Below, piece after piece: positions 44,291-53,711 of a stretch of 64,000 bases of DNA. The translations under genes were made by a program, and so were the position numbers. A model generated the notes under the pieces. The model worked only from the letters and a program-made list of their open reading frames with translations. It searched no databases and was not told the DNA's origin. How positions within the stretch are numbered: the first letter of the stretch is position 1; every line of letters starts with the position of its first letter. Origin of the DNA: Chelatococcus asaccharovorans. GTDB lineage: Bacteria; Pseudomonadota; Alphaproteobacteria; Rhizobiales; Beijerinckiaceae. Where the stretch lies: contig NZ_QJJK01000010.1 in assembly GCF_003201475.1 (NCBI RefSeq), positions 62,001-126,000 on the forward strand. Reading direction: 5' to 3'.

Positions 44291-44536
44291 TCAGCGCATG
44301 CAGACCTGCACGCGGCGGACAACCCAGCGGCCGCGATGGTCTCTCACGCGGCGGTTCTCCCACCAGCAACGCGGCGGGCGCGGCCGGACATGCCGGTTCG
44401 GCGGGGGGCCCCATTGGGCGAGCGCCAGGCCAGTCGCCGGCATGACGACATTCGCAGGTGCGACAGGCGCAGCCCCGGCACCACCCGACCAGATCGCTGC
44501 GAGCAGAAGCCCGCCGGCGATCATCGTTCCGCGCAT
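44291..44536 (-). CDS. Small secreted protein of unknown function
   Basis: The protein has about 81 residues: a signal peptide (MRGTMIAGGLLLAAIWSGGA) and a mature part rich in Arg, Pro and Trp that ends RRVQVCMR, with only two Cys. Small exported proteins of this look are common in Rhizobiales. A GGAGG lies 14 bases before the ATG and only 5 bases before a TTG at 44545, so the TTG start (44545) is possible. It follows the SLC13 permease gene on the same strand by about 40 bases. Confidence 0.6.
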   Translation of the reverse strand: MRGTMIAGGLLLAAIWSGGAGAAPVAPANVVMPATGLALAQWGPPPNRHVRPRPPRCWWENRRVRDHRGRWVVRRVQVCMR

Positions 44537-44577
44537 GAAAACCAATTCGACCTCCCTGCCCCGTGCTCGGGGGCCTG

Positions 44578-46413
44578 TCAGAAGCGCCAGATGAGCGGCA
44601 CCAGGAACACCGCCACGACAAAGAACCAGATCAGCAGAGGCAGGCCGAGCTTCCAGTAATCGCCAAAGGCATAGCCGCCCGGGCCCATCACCATCAGGTT
44701 CGTCGGGGTGGCGATCGGCGTCAGGAAGGCTCCGGCCGCCGCCACCGCCGTGCTCATGAGTACCGGTTTCGGGGAAATGCCCATGCTGGTCGCCGCGGCG
44801 ACGCCGATCGGAATGACGATCAGGGCCGTCGCCGTGTTGCTGATGAGCTGGCCCATGATAGCGGTGAGCACGAACAGGCCGGCGAGCAGCGCGATCGGTC
44901 CGGCATCCCCCACCATATAGACGAGACGTTCCGCCATCAGCTTTGCCGCACCGGTTTCCACCATGGCGGTGGACAGGGGCATCATGGCACCGACGAGAAT
45001 GACGGTGGTCCAGCTGATCGCCCGGTAGGACTGCTCGACATTCATGATCCCCGACAGGATGATCGCCCCCGCCGCCAGCAATCCGGCCACCGCGGGGGGG
45101 ACGATGCCCGTCGCGAGCAGGAGAACCATGGCAAACAGAATGATGACCGCCTGTTTTGCACCCGGCCCCATCGGCACCGCCTGGCGGCGGACCAGCTCGG
45201 GCGAGCTGACGACCAGCACGTCGGGATCGTCGAGATGAATATCGAGGGCCTTCCAGGTGCCCTGAAGAAGCATGGTATCGCCGGCCTGCAACGCGATGCC
45301 GCCAGCCTCTCCCGCCGTCTTGGCGGCCGCGAGTTCCGCCCCGGCACGCTGGACCGCAAGAACGATCAGGTCGCCGCTCTCCGTCACCATACCCGGGAAC
45401 ACGGTCTGGCCGATCAGGCCGGAGCGCGGCGGGATCACCACCTCTGCAAGGCCGGAACGCTGATTGAACAGCGTCTCCTCGCCCTGTCCGGCCTTGCCCG
45501 TTTCGCGGAAGGCGAGATGCATGTCCCCCGCCAGCAGCGCGGCAGCTTCAGCTTCGCCGCGCACCAGGAGGTGGTCGCCCTCTGCAACGACCGGCCGGCG
45601 AAGCGGTCCTGCGGTTTCGCCGTCCTGGATGGCGACCAGCTGCAATCCCGGATAGTCCGAAAGCGCGACCTCTGCCGGCTTCATTCCGATAAAGGGCGAG
45701 GAGGCGCGGACCCGCATCTGATAGATACCGCTCGCCAAGCCATATTGTTCGACCAGGGTCTTGGCATGGCGGCTGAAATCGGCGGGCATGGTTGCGCCGT
45801 TGCGCTCGGGCAGGAGGCGCTGCCCGAACAGGATGATGATCGCCATGGTCCCCGCCAGCAGGGGGATGCCGGCGAGCGCGAATTCGAAGAAGCTGAAACC
45901 GCCGACACCCGCGTCGCTGCCGGCCTCGGAGACGAGCACGTTCACGGGCGTGCCGGTCAGCGCCAGCATCGAGCCGGCATGCGCGGCAAAGACCAGCGGC
46001 ATGAGCAGCTGCGAGGAATTGCGCTTCAGCCGAACCGCGATCACGACGACCACCGGCAGCAGGGCCGCAACCGCGCCGTTGACGCTGATCAGGGCCGTGA
46101 GCACGGCGACAAGCCCCATGGTGAACAGGAGAAGCCGCGTCCGGCTCTCTTCGCCCGCGCCCTTGATCAACAGTTGCCCGGCCCAGGCGGTGACGCCGGT
46201 GACCTCGAGCCCGGAGCTCACGACGAACAGCGAGGCAATGAAGATCACCGCCGGATCGCCGAGCCCGCCGAGCGCCTGGGGCAAGGTCAGGACGCCGGTT
46301 GCCCAAAGCGCAAGCGCGGTCATCATCGCGACGAGGACAACCGGGATCCTGTTCGAGACGAACAGGACGACCGCGACGGCGATGATGGTGCCGGTATAGG
46401 CTATCGGGCTCAA
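44578..46413 (-). CDS. SLC13-family permease with two TrkA-C domains
   Basis: The 611-residue protein has two membrane halves: NRIPVVLVAMMTALALWATG and later LVGAMMPLSTAMVETGAAKL, with paired SNT/GTP-type motifs (SMLALTGTPVNVLVSEAGSD and FLTPIATPTNLMVMGPGGY). Between them lie two cytoplasmic TrkA-C-like domains at about 215-300 and 310-400 (VVAEGDHLLVRGEA and LQAGDTMLLQGTW). Such proteins carry dicarboxylates, sulfate or other anions. It lies 76 bases downstream of the M20 peptidase gene. Confidence 0.87.
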   Translation of the reverse strand: MSPIAYTGTIIAVAVVLFVSNRIPVVLVAMMTALALWATGVLTLPQALGGLGDPAVIFIASLFVVSSGLEVTGVTAWAGQLLIKGAGEESRTRLLLFTMGLVAVLTALISVNGAVAALLPVVVVIAVRLKRNSSQLLMPLVFAAHAGSMLALTGTPVNVLVSEAGSDAGVGGFSFFEFALAGIPLLAGTMAIIILFGQRLLPERNGATMPADFSRHAKTLVEQYGLASGIYQMRVRASSPFIGMKPAEVALSDYPGLQLVAIQDGETAGPLRRPVVAEGDHLLVRGEAEAAALLAGDMHLAFRETGKAGQGEETLFNQRSGLAEVVIPPRSGLIGQTVFPGMVTESGDLIVLAVQRAGAELAAAKTAGEAGGIALQAGDTMLLQGTWKALDIHLDDPDVLVVSSPELVRRQAVPMGPGAKQAVIILFAMVLLLATGIVPPAVAGLLAAGAIILSGIMNVEQSYRAISWTTVILVGAMMPLSTAMVETGAAKLMAERLVYMVGDAGPIALLAGLFVLTAIMGQLISNTATALIVIPIGVAAATSMGISPKPVLMSTAVAAAGAFLTPIATPTNLMVMGPGGYAFGDYWKLGLPLLIWFFVVAVFLVPLIWRF

Positions 46414-46489
46414 TCTCAGCTCCCTGTTCGACCGGTTCTTGCCCGCCGGAGCCGGCCAGCATGAGGAATGCGAACGTTCAGGCCAGTGA

Positions 46490-47701
46490 TCACTCGTCCA
46501 GGGTCGCCATCAGGACACCGAGGCGGCAACCCTTCTCATACTCACTGAGATTGACATATTCCTTGATCGTGTGGATCTCGGCCTGGCCGGCCCCGATGGT
46601 GATCGTCGGAACCCCGTGCTTATCCAGCCAGTTGGCGTCGAGGCCCCCGTTGGAGAACAGATAGGTCGGTTCGATGCCGAGAAGCGCGAGCGCTTTCGCT
46701 GCACGCTTCACCACCGCTGTATCCTGGCCGAGTTCGAAGGGCGGATAGGAAACCGCGCGGCGGAAGGCCACGTCCGCGGTGTCGCCCGCGTGATCCGTCA
46801 CTGCGGCCTTGGCCTTGGCGAAAGCCGCCTCGTAGGCGTCGACGATCTTGGAGGCGAAGCTCAGCTCGGGGCTGCGCGCCTCGCCCTTGAGGAAGGCATA
46901 GTCCGTCACGACATTGGTCGCGTCGCCGGCCGCCTTGCCGTCCTTGCCGCCGAAGATGCCGATATTGCTGGTGCCGCGGCCATCGTCCTTGACGACCTTG
47001 CCGAACCAGCCCTCCGCCTTGACCTCGGCCAGGGCGAGCGCGCCGACGAGGGTCGCTGAGATGCCCTTGTCGGGCGCGACGCCGGCATGCGACGCCCGCC
47101 CCTTGATTTCGACCTCCCAGTTCTCCTGGCCGACGGCCCCGACGATCAGCTCCGAGGCAAGCTGGCCATCGACGTTGACGCACATGACCGCGCCGCCGAG
47201 ATCGGCCGGATTGAGCTCACGCGCGCCATGCAGGCCGCTTTCCTCGCGGACCGTGAAGAGCAGCGTGATCGGCGGATGGGGGAGCTTGTTCTTGATGAGT
47301 GTCTCGGCCAGCACGACAAGCAGGGCCACGCCGGTTCGCGCGTCGCCACCCAGCGCGGTGGTGCCGTCGGAGACGATGCGATCCCCCTCGCGGCGGGGCT
47401 TGGCCCCGGCGCAGAGGGGTACCGTGTCGAGATGCGTCGAGAACAACAGGCGCGGCCCTGGCCGCGTACCGGGCAGATCGACGATGAGGTTGCCGGTCTC
47501 GGTCGGGAGCGGGATGCGCGTGTTGACGTCGTCAAAGCGGATGGCCTCCGCCGGCACGCCGGCCTTCTTCAAGGCGTCGCTGACGGCTGCGGCGATATTG
47601 GCCTCCTGCCCGGTTACGCCTTCAACCGCAAGAAAGCGCATCAGATGATCGACCGCGGCTTCGACGTCGAGGGGAATGGCGGGGCTCTTCATGATGTCCA
47701 T
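46490..47701 (-). CDS. M20-family peptidase (PepT/tripeptidase-like)
   Basis: The 403-residue enzyme has the M20 metal motifs: LFSTHLDTVPLCAG, then DGTTALGGDARTGVALLVVL, and FTVREESGLHGA with the catalytic Glu pair. The dimerisation domain has GRASHAGVAPDKGISATLV. AEIHTIKEYVNLSEYEKG near the end carries the last metal His. It fits PepT-like dipeptidase/tripeptidases. It is 45 bases downstream of the AbgT gene, so it probably hydrolyses the peptide or p-aminobenzoyl-glutamate-like amide that AbgT imports. Confidence 0.85.
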   Translation of the reverse strand: MDIMKSPAIPLDVEAAVDHLMRFLAVEGVTGQEANIAAAVSDALKKAGVPAEAIRFDDVNTRIPLPTETGNLIVDLPGTRPGPRLLFSTHLDTVPLCAGAKPRREGDRIVSDGTTALGGDARTGVALLVVLAETLIKNKLPHPPITLLFTVREESGLHGARELNPADLGGAVMCVNVDGQLASELIVGAVGQENWEVEIKGRASHAGVAPDKGISATLVGALALAEVKAEGWFGKVVKDDGRGTSNIGIFGGKDGKAAGDATNVVTDYAFLKGEARSPELSFASKIVDAYEAAFAKAKAAVTDHAGDTADVAFRRAVSYPPFELGQDTAVVKRAAKALALLGIEPTYLFSNGGLDANWLDKHGVPTITIGAGQAEIHTIKEYVNLSEYEKGCRLGVLMATLDE

Positions 47702-47746
47702 CCAATCAGGTGAAAATTGCCGTGTTCCGTTGCGCGCGACCGCCCG

Positions 47747-49297
47747 TCACAGCCCCCAGGGCAAGCCGAGCATCTTCCAGAGCGCGAAGAGCGCGGTCCA
47801 CAACACGAACATCCAGACGACATAGGGGAGCATGAGGGACACGACCGTGCCGACGCCGGCATTCCGGTCGTATTTCTGGACGAAGCCGACAACGAGCGCG
47901 AAATAGGCATTGAGCGGCGTGATCGCGTTCATCGGCGAGTCACCGACACGATAGGCCGCAAGTACGGCCTCGGGCTCGACCCCGAGCTTCATCAGCAAGG
48001 GCACGAAAACCGGCGCAAAAATCGCCCATTTCGCGATGGCGCCGGTGAGCAGCAGATCGATGATCGCGACGACCACGATAAAGCCGAGCAGCAGCGGCAA
48101 TGCGCCGATATTGGCCGCCTGCAGGGCGCTCGACAGGCTGAGCGCCATCACCGTGCCGATATTCGTATAAGTGAAATAGGCGACGAACTGGCTCAGGACA
48201 AAGAACAGGAAGATCGTGCCGCCGAGGCTCTTGATCGATTTCTCGATCGCCGCGATCACTTCCGGCAGGGTTTTCAGGGTGCCCGCGCCGATGCCATAGG
48301 CCCAGCCCGTCACCAGGAACATCAGCATGATCAAGGCGATCAGGCCGTTCATGAAGGGCGAATTGCCGATCAGTTCGCCGCTGTCGGGATTGCGCAGCGG
48401 GGCCCCGGACGGCAGCGTCAGCAGGCAGAAGACGGCGATCAGCGCCAGCAGCCCAAAGCCGGCGAAACGCAGCCCGCGCGACTCGTGGGCAGCCAGTTCG
48501 GACCCCTGTTCGGTCGTCGTCCCCTCCGCGGCCAGCTTCGGATCATAGGTGCCGAGACGCGGTGCGATCACGCGGTCGGTAATGAAGGCGATGACCACCG
48601 TCAGGAACAGCACCGAAGCGATGGAGAACCACAGATTCGATGCAAGGCCGATCGAGCGGCTGGGATCGACGAGATGGGCTGCGTCATTGGTGAATTCGAC
48701 GAGCACCGCATCGAGCGGCTTGATCAGCATATTGACCGTGAACGCCCCGGCGACGGCCGCAAAGCCAAGGGCAAGGCCGGCCAATGGGTGCCGCCCGACG
48801 GCCAGATAGGCGATGCCGGCGAGCGGGATCAAGACGAGATAACCGGCGTCCGCCGCGATGCTCGCGAGAATGCCCACGAAGGACAGGATGTAGGTCAACG
48901 CCCAGCGGGGTGAAACGATGACGAGCTTCCGGATCAGGGCGGTGACAAGGCCGGATTCCTCCGCGACACCGGCGCCGATCATCGCGACGATCATGAGCCC
49001 CACCGCGGTGAAGCTCATGAAATTCGGGATCAGCGACACATAGATGAAGCGGATCCCTTCGATATTGAGCAGGCTGCGTATGGCCGTGGAGGCCATCTCG
49101 ACCTTGTGCGTTTCGGGATTGATGCGCTCGAAGGTAATCGCCGCGCCGAACAGGCTGAGCACGGCCGAGAGCACCATGACGATGCCGATGAGGATGAGAA
49201 AGATCACAACGGGATGAGGAACCATGTTCCCCACCTTCTCGACCGCATCGAGAAATCTCTGCATCGCCGTCTTTGGTGCGGCACTCTCGATCGTCAT
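47747..49297 (-). CDS. AbgT-family transporter
   Basis: The 516-residue membrane protein has AbgT-family features: VGNMVPHPVVIFLILIGIVM at the N-terminus, NFMSFTAVGLMIVAMIGAGV, SIAADAGYLVLIPLAGIAYL near residue 155 and GDSPMNAITPLNAYFALVVG near the end. E. coli AbgT imports p-aminobenzoyl-glutamate; others export sulfonamides. The adjacent M20 peptidase suggests uptake of a glutamate-containing folate breakdown product or a peptide. Confidence 0.9.
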   Translation of the reverse strand: MTIESAAPKTAMQRFLDAVEKVGNMVPHPVVIFLILIGIVMVLSAVLSLFGAAITFERINPETHKVEMASTAIRSLLNIEGIRFIYVSLIPNFMSFTAVGLMIVAMIGAGVAEESGLVTALIRKLVIVSPRWALTYILSFVGILASIAADAGYLVLIPLAGIAYLAVGRHPLAGLALGFAAVAGAFTVNMLIKPLDAVLVEFTNDAAHLVDPSRSIGLASNLWFSIASVLFLTVVIAFITDRVIAPRLGTYDPKLAAEGTTTEQGSELAAHESRGLRFAGFGLLALIAVFCLLTLPSGAPLRNPDSGELIGNSPFMNGLIALIMLMFLVTGWAYGIGAGTLKTLPEVIAAIEKSIKSLGGTIFLFFVLSQFVAYFTYTNIGTVMALSLSSALQAANIGALPLLLGFIVVVAIIDLLLTGAIAKWAIFAPVFVPLLMKLGVEPEAVLAAYRVGDSPMNAITPLNAYFALVVGFVQKYDRNAGVGTVVSLMLPYVVWMFVLWTALFALWKMLGLPWGL

Positions 49298-49687
49298 CTT
49301 GCCCCTCCCCGCGTCAATGTTTTCGCCCCGGCAGGGCAGAACGCAGGCACGCCATCGGGCTCACGCCCACATCGCCAACCCTGGGAAACTTAGTTCGCAG
49401 TGCAGATTGGGCATCCGCACAGAATCCCAATTCTTGGGCTTCCTGTCCCAAAGTTGGCGCCGTCGTCCTCGGCATCGACCGGACGCTCCCCAGCTTGCTG
49501 CGAACCAGGCGGTTCTCTATGTTCGTTCGGCCTCCGCAGGTTCTGTGATCCGATACTGACAGCCCGAGAATGCCGACGTGAGACCGATGCCCGGCACAGA
49601 ACATCACCCAGCACGCGCCTGTCGGTCCGGTCCCCCTGCAACCGCTTCGGTGATCGTTTGGCGTGTCAGCCGCGGAGCCAGCGCGTA
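49298..49687. other. Intergenic region between divergent genes
   Basis: No convincing gene is seen. It should carry the promoters for the AbgT gene (reverse) and the lipoprotein hydrolase gene (forward). Two small inverted repeats, TTGGG...CCCAA, lie at 49408-49430 and 49434-49451. The segment 49420-49453 resembles one at 53346-53381 on the other strand. Confidence 0.5.
49420..49453 (+). repeat. Short dispersed repeat with CAGAATCCCAA core, copy 1
   Basis: This copy has CAGAATCCCAA (49420-49430), then TTCTT and later TCCCAA (49446-49451). The minus strand of 53346-53381 has CAGAATCCCAA, then ATCTT and TCCCAA at similar spacing. The identity is good but short, so chance is not excluded. Confidence 0.35.
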
Positions 49688-50836
49688 ATGCCGGCCGCGT
49701 TGTCTCCATGGCGCGGGAGGATCCTCTGGCTTGCGCTTGCGCTCGGCTTGAATGCCTGCACCTCGGTGCCGCGCGGCATGCTGCAGCCGGTCAAGCCCGT
49801 TCCGGGCACGGAGCGGGTCGATATGCTGGCGGCAACGACCCGGGCCCCCTCCCTGGATCCCGGCGTGCTCTTCAGCGGAGACCGCGGCGACACGGTGTCA
49901 TTCGCAAATATCGTCGTCTCGATACCCCGGGATCGTCAGGTCGGCACCATCCAGCTGCCGCGAACGGTCCCGGGCAATCCCGAGACGGATTTCGCCGTTC
50001 TCTCCGCAACGCCCATCGCCAAGTCTCATCTGGCCGGCTGGTTCAAGACGACGAGCGGCCGGAAGCGGCGGGTATTCGTCTTCGTGCATGGCTTCAACAC
50101 ACCCTTCGATCGCGCGGTCTTCCGGTTCGCCCAATTGACCTACGACGCTGACGCCGATGCGGCTCCGGTGCTGTTTTCATGGCCGTCGCGCGGCCGTCTG
50201 CTCGACTACAGCCGCGACTTCGACAATGCGTCCTATTCGCGCTCTGATCTCGCCTATCTGCTTAAGGTCGCCGCCAGCAGCCCGTCGGTCGGCGAGATCG
50301 TCATTCTCGCCCATTCCATGGGAAGCTGGCCTGCGGTGGAGGCGGTCCGTCAACTGGCTCTCGAGCGCGGCGGTGTCCCGCGCAAGATCAAGAATCTCAT
50401 CCTGGCCTCGCCCGATCTCGACATCGGCGTGTTTCGCCGACAGATCGAGGACATGGGACCCCACCGTCCACAGGTGACGCTGTTTGTCGCACAACATGAC
50501 AGGGCCTTGCAGCTCTCGCGTTTCATCTCCCGCGGCGCGACACGCCTGGGCGGCATCGACCCGTCACGCGAAGATTACCAGCAGCAGCTGGCAGGCCTCT
50601 CGGGAATTACCGTCATCGATCTCAGCGCCATCAATGCCGGCGACCGGATCAACCACGACCTCTACGCCGCGAGCCCAGAGGCGGTCCGCCTGATCGGGGA
50701 CAGGTTGCTGCAGGGGCAGGTCATCACCGATTCCGATCTGTCGTCCCCCTTGATGACTGCGGACGCAGTCGGCTCCGCGGCCAGCCTCCTTATCACCGCG
50801 CCTATACGGATCTTTGACACAGCCACCCAACGTTAG
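49688..50836 (+). CDS. DUF900-type alpha/beta hydrolase lipoprotein
   Basis: The ATG at 49688 gives 382 residues with a lipoprotein signal (LWLALALGLNAC, with the lipobox Cys at residue 21); the frame is open further upstream without family similarity. The hydrolase region has FVFVHGFNTPFDRAVFRFAQ, PVLFSWPSRGRLLDY, then ILAHSMGSW with the nucleophile Ser in AHSMG, typical of DUF900 hydrolases. A catalytic Asp and His are plausible in LASPDLDIG and in the C-terminal region. It would be a membrane-anchored esterase of unknown substrate. It is transcribed alone. Confidence 0.85.
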   Translation: MPAALSPWRGRILWLALALGLNACTSVPRGMLQPVKPVPGTERVDMLAATTRAPSLDPGVLFSGDRGDTVSFANIVVSIPRDRQVGTIQLPRTVPGNPETDFAVLSATPIAKSHLAGWFKTTSGRKRRVFVFVHGFNTPFDRAVFRFAQLTYDADADAAPVLFSWPSRGRLLDYSRDFDNASYSRSDLAYLLKVAASSPSVGEIVILAHSMGSWPAVEAVRQLALERGGVPRKIKNLILASPDLDIGVFRRQIEDMGPHRPQVTLFVAQHDRALQLSRFISRGATRLGGIDPSREDYQQQLAGLSGITVIDLSAINAGDRINHDLYAASPEAVRLIGDRLLQGQVITDSDLSSPLMTADAVGSAASLLITAPIRIFDTATQR

Positions 50837-50991
50837 GTTGGGAGAAACTGTCACAGAATTGAGAACTCCGCCCACACGTCACAACGCGAATACAGGTTAC
50901 AACCCTATCGGGCACCTGCCTAGATTTCAGTGGCGGCACATTTGCTTGTCATCGTTGGATTCGGCTATTACCGTTCGCACATGCATCCAGA

Positions 50992-52128
50992 ATGGTGCAG
51001 CGCAGGTGGAAGGAAGATGGCGTGGCGACTTTCTCTCACCCCAGTTCGGGCGCCGCCGCCGGAGGCGTCTTCGTTCGGCATTTCTCAACCGGCGAACTTC
51101 CGGTTCAGGATCAGTTCGGTGCGTGGCGCTCCATGCTCTCCGACACGATCGATCTTCTGCCGACATCCGAGTCGTCCGGACCGTTCGAAGCCGACTTCTC
51201 ATCCTGGACCTTCGGCGACATCGTCCTGACCAGGACATTCTACACCAACGCGCCCGAACGCCATTGGCTGCATCGGCCGAAGTCCTTCCTGGATCATTGG
51301 TGCGTCGTACTGGCCCATGAGCGTGGGCGCGGCAGCGCCTATCCCGATTTCAGGTCCCCGGCCCACCTCAGCTTCCGCTCACTTGCCATGCCCTTCGAGG
51401 GAAAGGCACGGGATACGGAAGTATTGACGCTCTTCCTGCCGAGAGACTTCTGCCGGGACGAACGCGAAGATTTCGAGAGGGCGCACGGCCTGGAGATCAA
51501 CCCGGAACTGGGCGCCATACTTGCTGGCCATATGGAAAGCCTCGCCCAGCACTTGCCCCATATTTCGGCGGAGCATGCCCAGGGGCTCGCTGTGGCGACG
51601 CGCTCCCTCGTGGCCGCCTGCATCACGTCACGCAGGCCGCATGGCGATGCCGAGAGGATGTCGCTGAGCGACCTGCTCATTGGCCGGATCCGTATCGCCG
51701 TTCGCCAGAACATGGCGTCGCCGGAGTTCAACCCCGATCAACTGGCCCGGCTGATGGCCATGTCCCGATCAAAACTCTATCGGCTTTTCGAACAGACTGG
51801 CGGCGTCGCCCATTTCATCAACCGCGAGCGACTGCAGGAAGCGCACCGCCGCCTTGCTGCCCCACGCGATGCCTTGCCAATCCACATTATCGGCAATGAG
51901 GTGGGCTTCACCGATCATTCCACCTTCAGCAGGGCCTTCCGGCGCGAATTTGGCTACAGCCCCAGCGAAGTGCGCGAGCGCAGCATCGCCCGCCACGGCG
52001 CTGCGCCCTTTGACGTCTTGGCCGGCGACAAGGCCACTGACGATGACACCTCCTCGCCCGCGGGTGTCGGAACAGGGGATCAGCACCCCCCCTCATCAAT
52101 CGGTCGAATGCCGAGATGGGAGAGCTGA
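50992..52128 (+). CDS. AraC-family transcriptional regulator
   Basis: The 378-residue protein has an AraC-binding-2-like N-terminal domain (GAWRSMLSDTIDLLP near residue 43) and a C-terminal double HTH: NPDQLARLMAMSRSKLYRLF, then IIGNEVGFTDHSTFSRAFRR and EFGYSPSEVRE. A disordered Ser/Asp/Pro-rich tail follows. The MFS transporter gene starts about 20 bases after its stop in the same direction, so the regulator probably controls or accompanies that transporter. Confidence 0.87.
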   Translation: MVQRRWKEDGVATFSHPSSGAAAGGVFVRHFSTGELPVQDQFGAWRSMLSDTIDLLPTSESSGPFEADFSSWTFGDIVLTRTFYTNAPERHWLHRPKSFLDHWCVVLAHERGRGSAYPDFRSPAHLSFRSLAMPFEGKARDTEVLTLFLPRDFCRDEREDFERAHGLEINPELGAILAGHMESLAQHLPHISAEHAQGLAVATRSLVAACITSRRPHGDAERMSLSDLLIGRIRIAVRQNMASPEFNPDQLARLMAMSRSKLYRLFEQTGGVAHFINRERLQEAHRRLAAPRDALPIHIIGNEVGFTDHSTFSRAFRREFGYSPSEVRERSIARHGAAPFDVLAGDKATDDDTSSPAGVGTGDQHPPSSIGRMPRWES

Positions 52129-52147
52129 CCGACGTGCGACCTTCGAC

Positions 52148-53347
52148 ATGATGCGGGCGACCGGGCGCCTCTCGTTTCTCTACGCGGCCCTGTTTTTCGA
52201 ACTCGGCATCAACCTGCCGTTCTTTCCGCTTTGGCTCAAGGCTCAATCGCTGGACAGCGAGGCGATCGGGATTATCCTCGCCGCCCCGTTGCTCACCCGC
52301 GTCGTCGCCAACCCTCTCGTCGGCGCGCTCGCTGACCGGAGCCAACGGATATCAACCGCGCTCGTCGTCTGCTCTGTCGCCGTCGCTCTGGGAACGGGCG
52401 TCCTGGCCTTTGCCAGGGGTTTCCTGCCCATCCTCCTTACGGTAATCGCGATCGCCCTTGCCCAGGGGCCGCTGATCGCATTGACGGACACGGTGGCCCT
52501 GCGCAACCTCAAGGAGCATCGATCCGCCATATTGCGCTATGGGCGCATCCGCCTGTGGGGGTCGGCAGGCTTTGCCCTGGCCAATCTCACCGCCGGCTTG
52601 ATGCTCGACTGGCTTCCCGTATCCACCATCGTCCAGATGCTGTTCATCTCGGCCGTGGTGACGGCGCTGGCCGCCATGGCGGTTGCGGCGATGCGTCTGC
52701 CCAAGGCGGTGGCGACAACTGTTGTTGGAGCCGATGGACAACCCGGACAGCCTCTTCTGCTGGCACTGACCATAGCCGGCGCGGCGCTTGTCCAGGCAAG
52801 CCATGCCGCGATCTATGGTTTCAGCACGATGCACTGGCAAAGCCTCGGCTTTTCCGGCGGCGCCATGGGCGGGCTCTGGGCGGCCGGCGTTCTATCCGAG
52901 ATCACGTTCTTCGGCCTGGTGGGCTATGCAGCCCGCAGCTCGACGGGCGCGGCGGTCCTGCTTGCCGCCGGTGCGGCGGCGGCGACGCTGCGCTGGCTGG
53001 GAATGGCAGCGAACCTTGACCTCGCCTTTATCTTCCTCCTGCAGATGCTGCATGGCCTGACCTTCGGCGCGACCCATCTCAGCAGCGTCTTTCTGGTCGC
53101 CAGGCTTGCGCCTCCGCGAATGCTGGCGCAGGCTCAAACTTGGCTGGCGGCCTCATGGGCCGGCCTCATGGCGGGTCTCACGAGCCTCGCCGGCTACCTC
53201 TACGGGTCGTGGGGCGAGCAGATCTATGACCTGATGGCGGCCATCTCGGCCGCAGGCTTTCTCCTATTCCTTCCGGTCGTCCTCAGCCTCAGGAAGAGGG
53301 CGCCGCTGCCGCTCGCCATGGGGGGTGAGGCCGCGCCGCCGGTCTGA
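52148..53347 (+). CDS. MFS transporter (3-phenylpropionate transporter-like family)
   Basis: The start was set at the ATG pair at 52148/52151, because the frame upstream lies inside the AraC gene. The protein has about 399 residues and twelve helices. Its beginning, GRLSFLYAALFFELGINLPF followed by FPLWLKAQ, and ANPLVGALADRSQRISTALV, fit the MFS_1-like/HcaT group, which carries aromatic acids and related compounds. The cargo is not determinable. The stop codon overlaps a short repeat. Confidence 0.83.
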   Translation: MMRATGRLSFLYAALFFELGINLPFFPLWLKAQSLDSEAIGIILAAPLLTRVVANPLVGALADRSQRISTALVVCSVAVALGTGVLAFARGFLPILLTVIAIALAQGPLIALTDTVALRNLKEHRSAILRYGRIRLWGSAGFALANLTAGLMLDWLPVSTIVQMLFISAVVTALAAMAVAAMRLPKAVATTVVGADGQPGQPLLLALTIAGAALVQASHAAIYGFSTMHWQSLGFSGGAMGGLWAAGVLSEITFFGLVGYAARSSTGAAVLLAAGAAAATLRWLGMAANLDLAFIFLLQMLHGLTFGATHLSSVFLVARLAPPRMLAQAQTWLAASWAGLMAGLTSLAGYLYGSWGEQIYDLMAAISAAGFLLFLPVVLSLRKRAPLPLAMGGEAAPPV

Positions 53348-53381
53348 AGATTGGGATAGGCAGCGAAGATTTGGGATTCTG
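53346..53381 (-). repeat. Short dispersed repeat with CAGAATCCCAA core, copy 2
   Basis: This segment lies across the MFS stop codon. Read on the minus strand it gives CAGAATCCCAA, ATCTT and TCCCAA in the same order as 49420-49453. On the plus strand it appears as two closely spaced TTGGGAT-like units. Confidence 0.35.
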
Positions 53382-53711
53382 AGCTCATCCCCCTCTACGG
53401 GACTATTGCTAGCGTCCTCCAGCCACCTGGGACGTTCGGCGTGATGAACCTTGACCTGCACCTCGCGCAAATCCGGCGTGGATGGAATCGTTCCTTCCCA
53501 TCCAAGTCGATGAATCGGCTCGTCTGTTTTCGAACGGAGCCGATCCGCACCAGACGGACTTGCTCAAAGATCCGACGGTCTTTTTCTTGTGGCTCTCGGG
53601 GAACGACATGATGGGACCGCACGGCTTGCAGGGAAAGCTATTCCTTATGCATCGATATGTCGGCGCAAGGATGTTGCGGCGCGCCAGCACCACACGGCGT
53701 GGGTCTCTGGC
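53348..53711. other. Intergenic region before the RND operon
   Basis: No gene I can support is present in these 364 bases; the open frames have no recognisable similarity. About 105 bases in the middle (53461-53566) are a copy of the palindromic repeat found after dctM. The promoter for the RND operon should lie in the last 140 bases. Confidence 0.5.
53461..53566 (-). repeat. Dispersed palindromic intergenic repeat, copy 2
   Basis: Read on the minus strand, this segment aligns over about 105 bases with 6072-6176. Shared blocks include GCAAGTCCGTCT, GACGAGC, AACGATTCCATC and GCCGGATTTGC. Identity is about 75% by eye. The first hairpin is degraded here (GCAAGTCCG faces a diverged partner), so this copy looks older. 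Confidence 0.75.

Noticed and set aside
44563-46464. A 633-codon plus-strand open frame opposite the SLC13 permease
   Set aside because: The encoded sequence is highly charged and repetitive, typical of an antisense frame, while the minus strand encodes a clear SLC13 transporter.
49314-49709. A 131-codon minus-strand open frame upstream of the AbgT gene
   Set aside because: It has no family similarity and overlaps the start of the lipoprotein hydrolase gene; the region more likely holds promoters.
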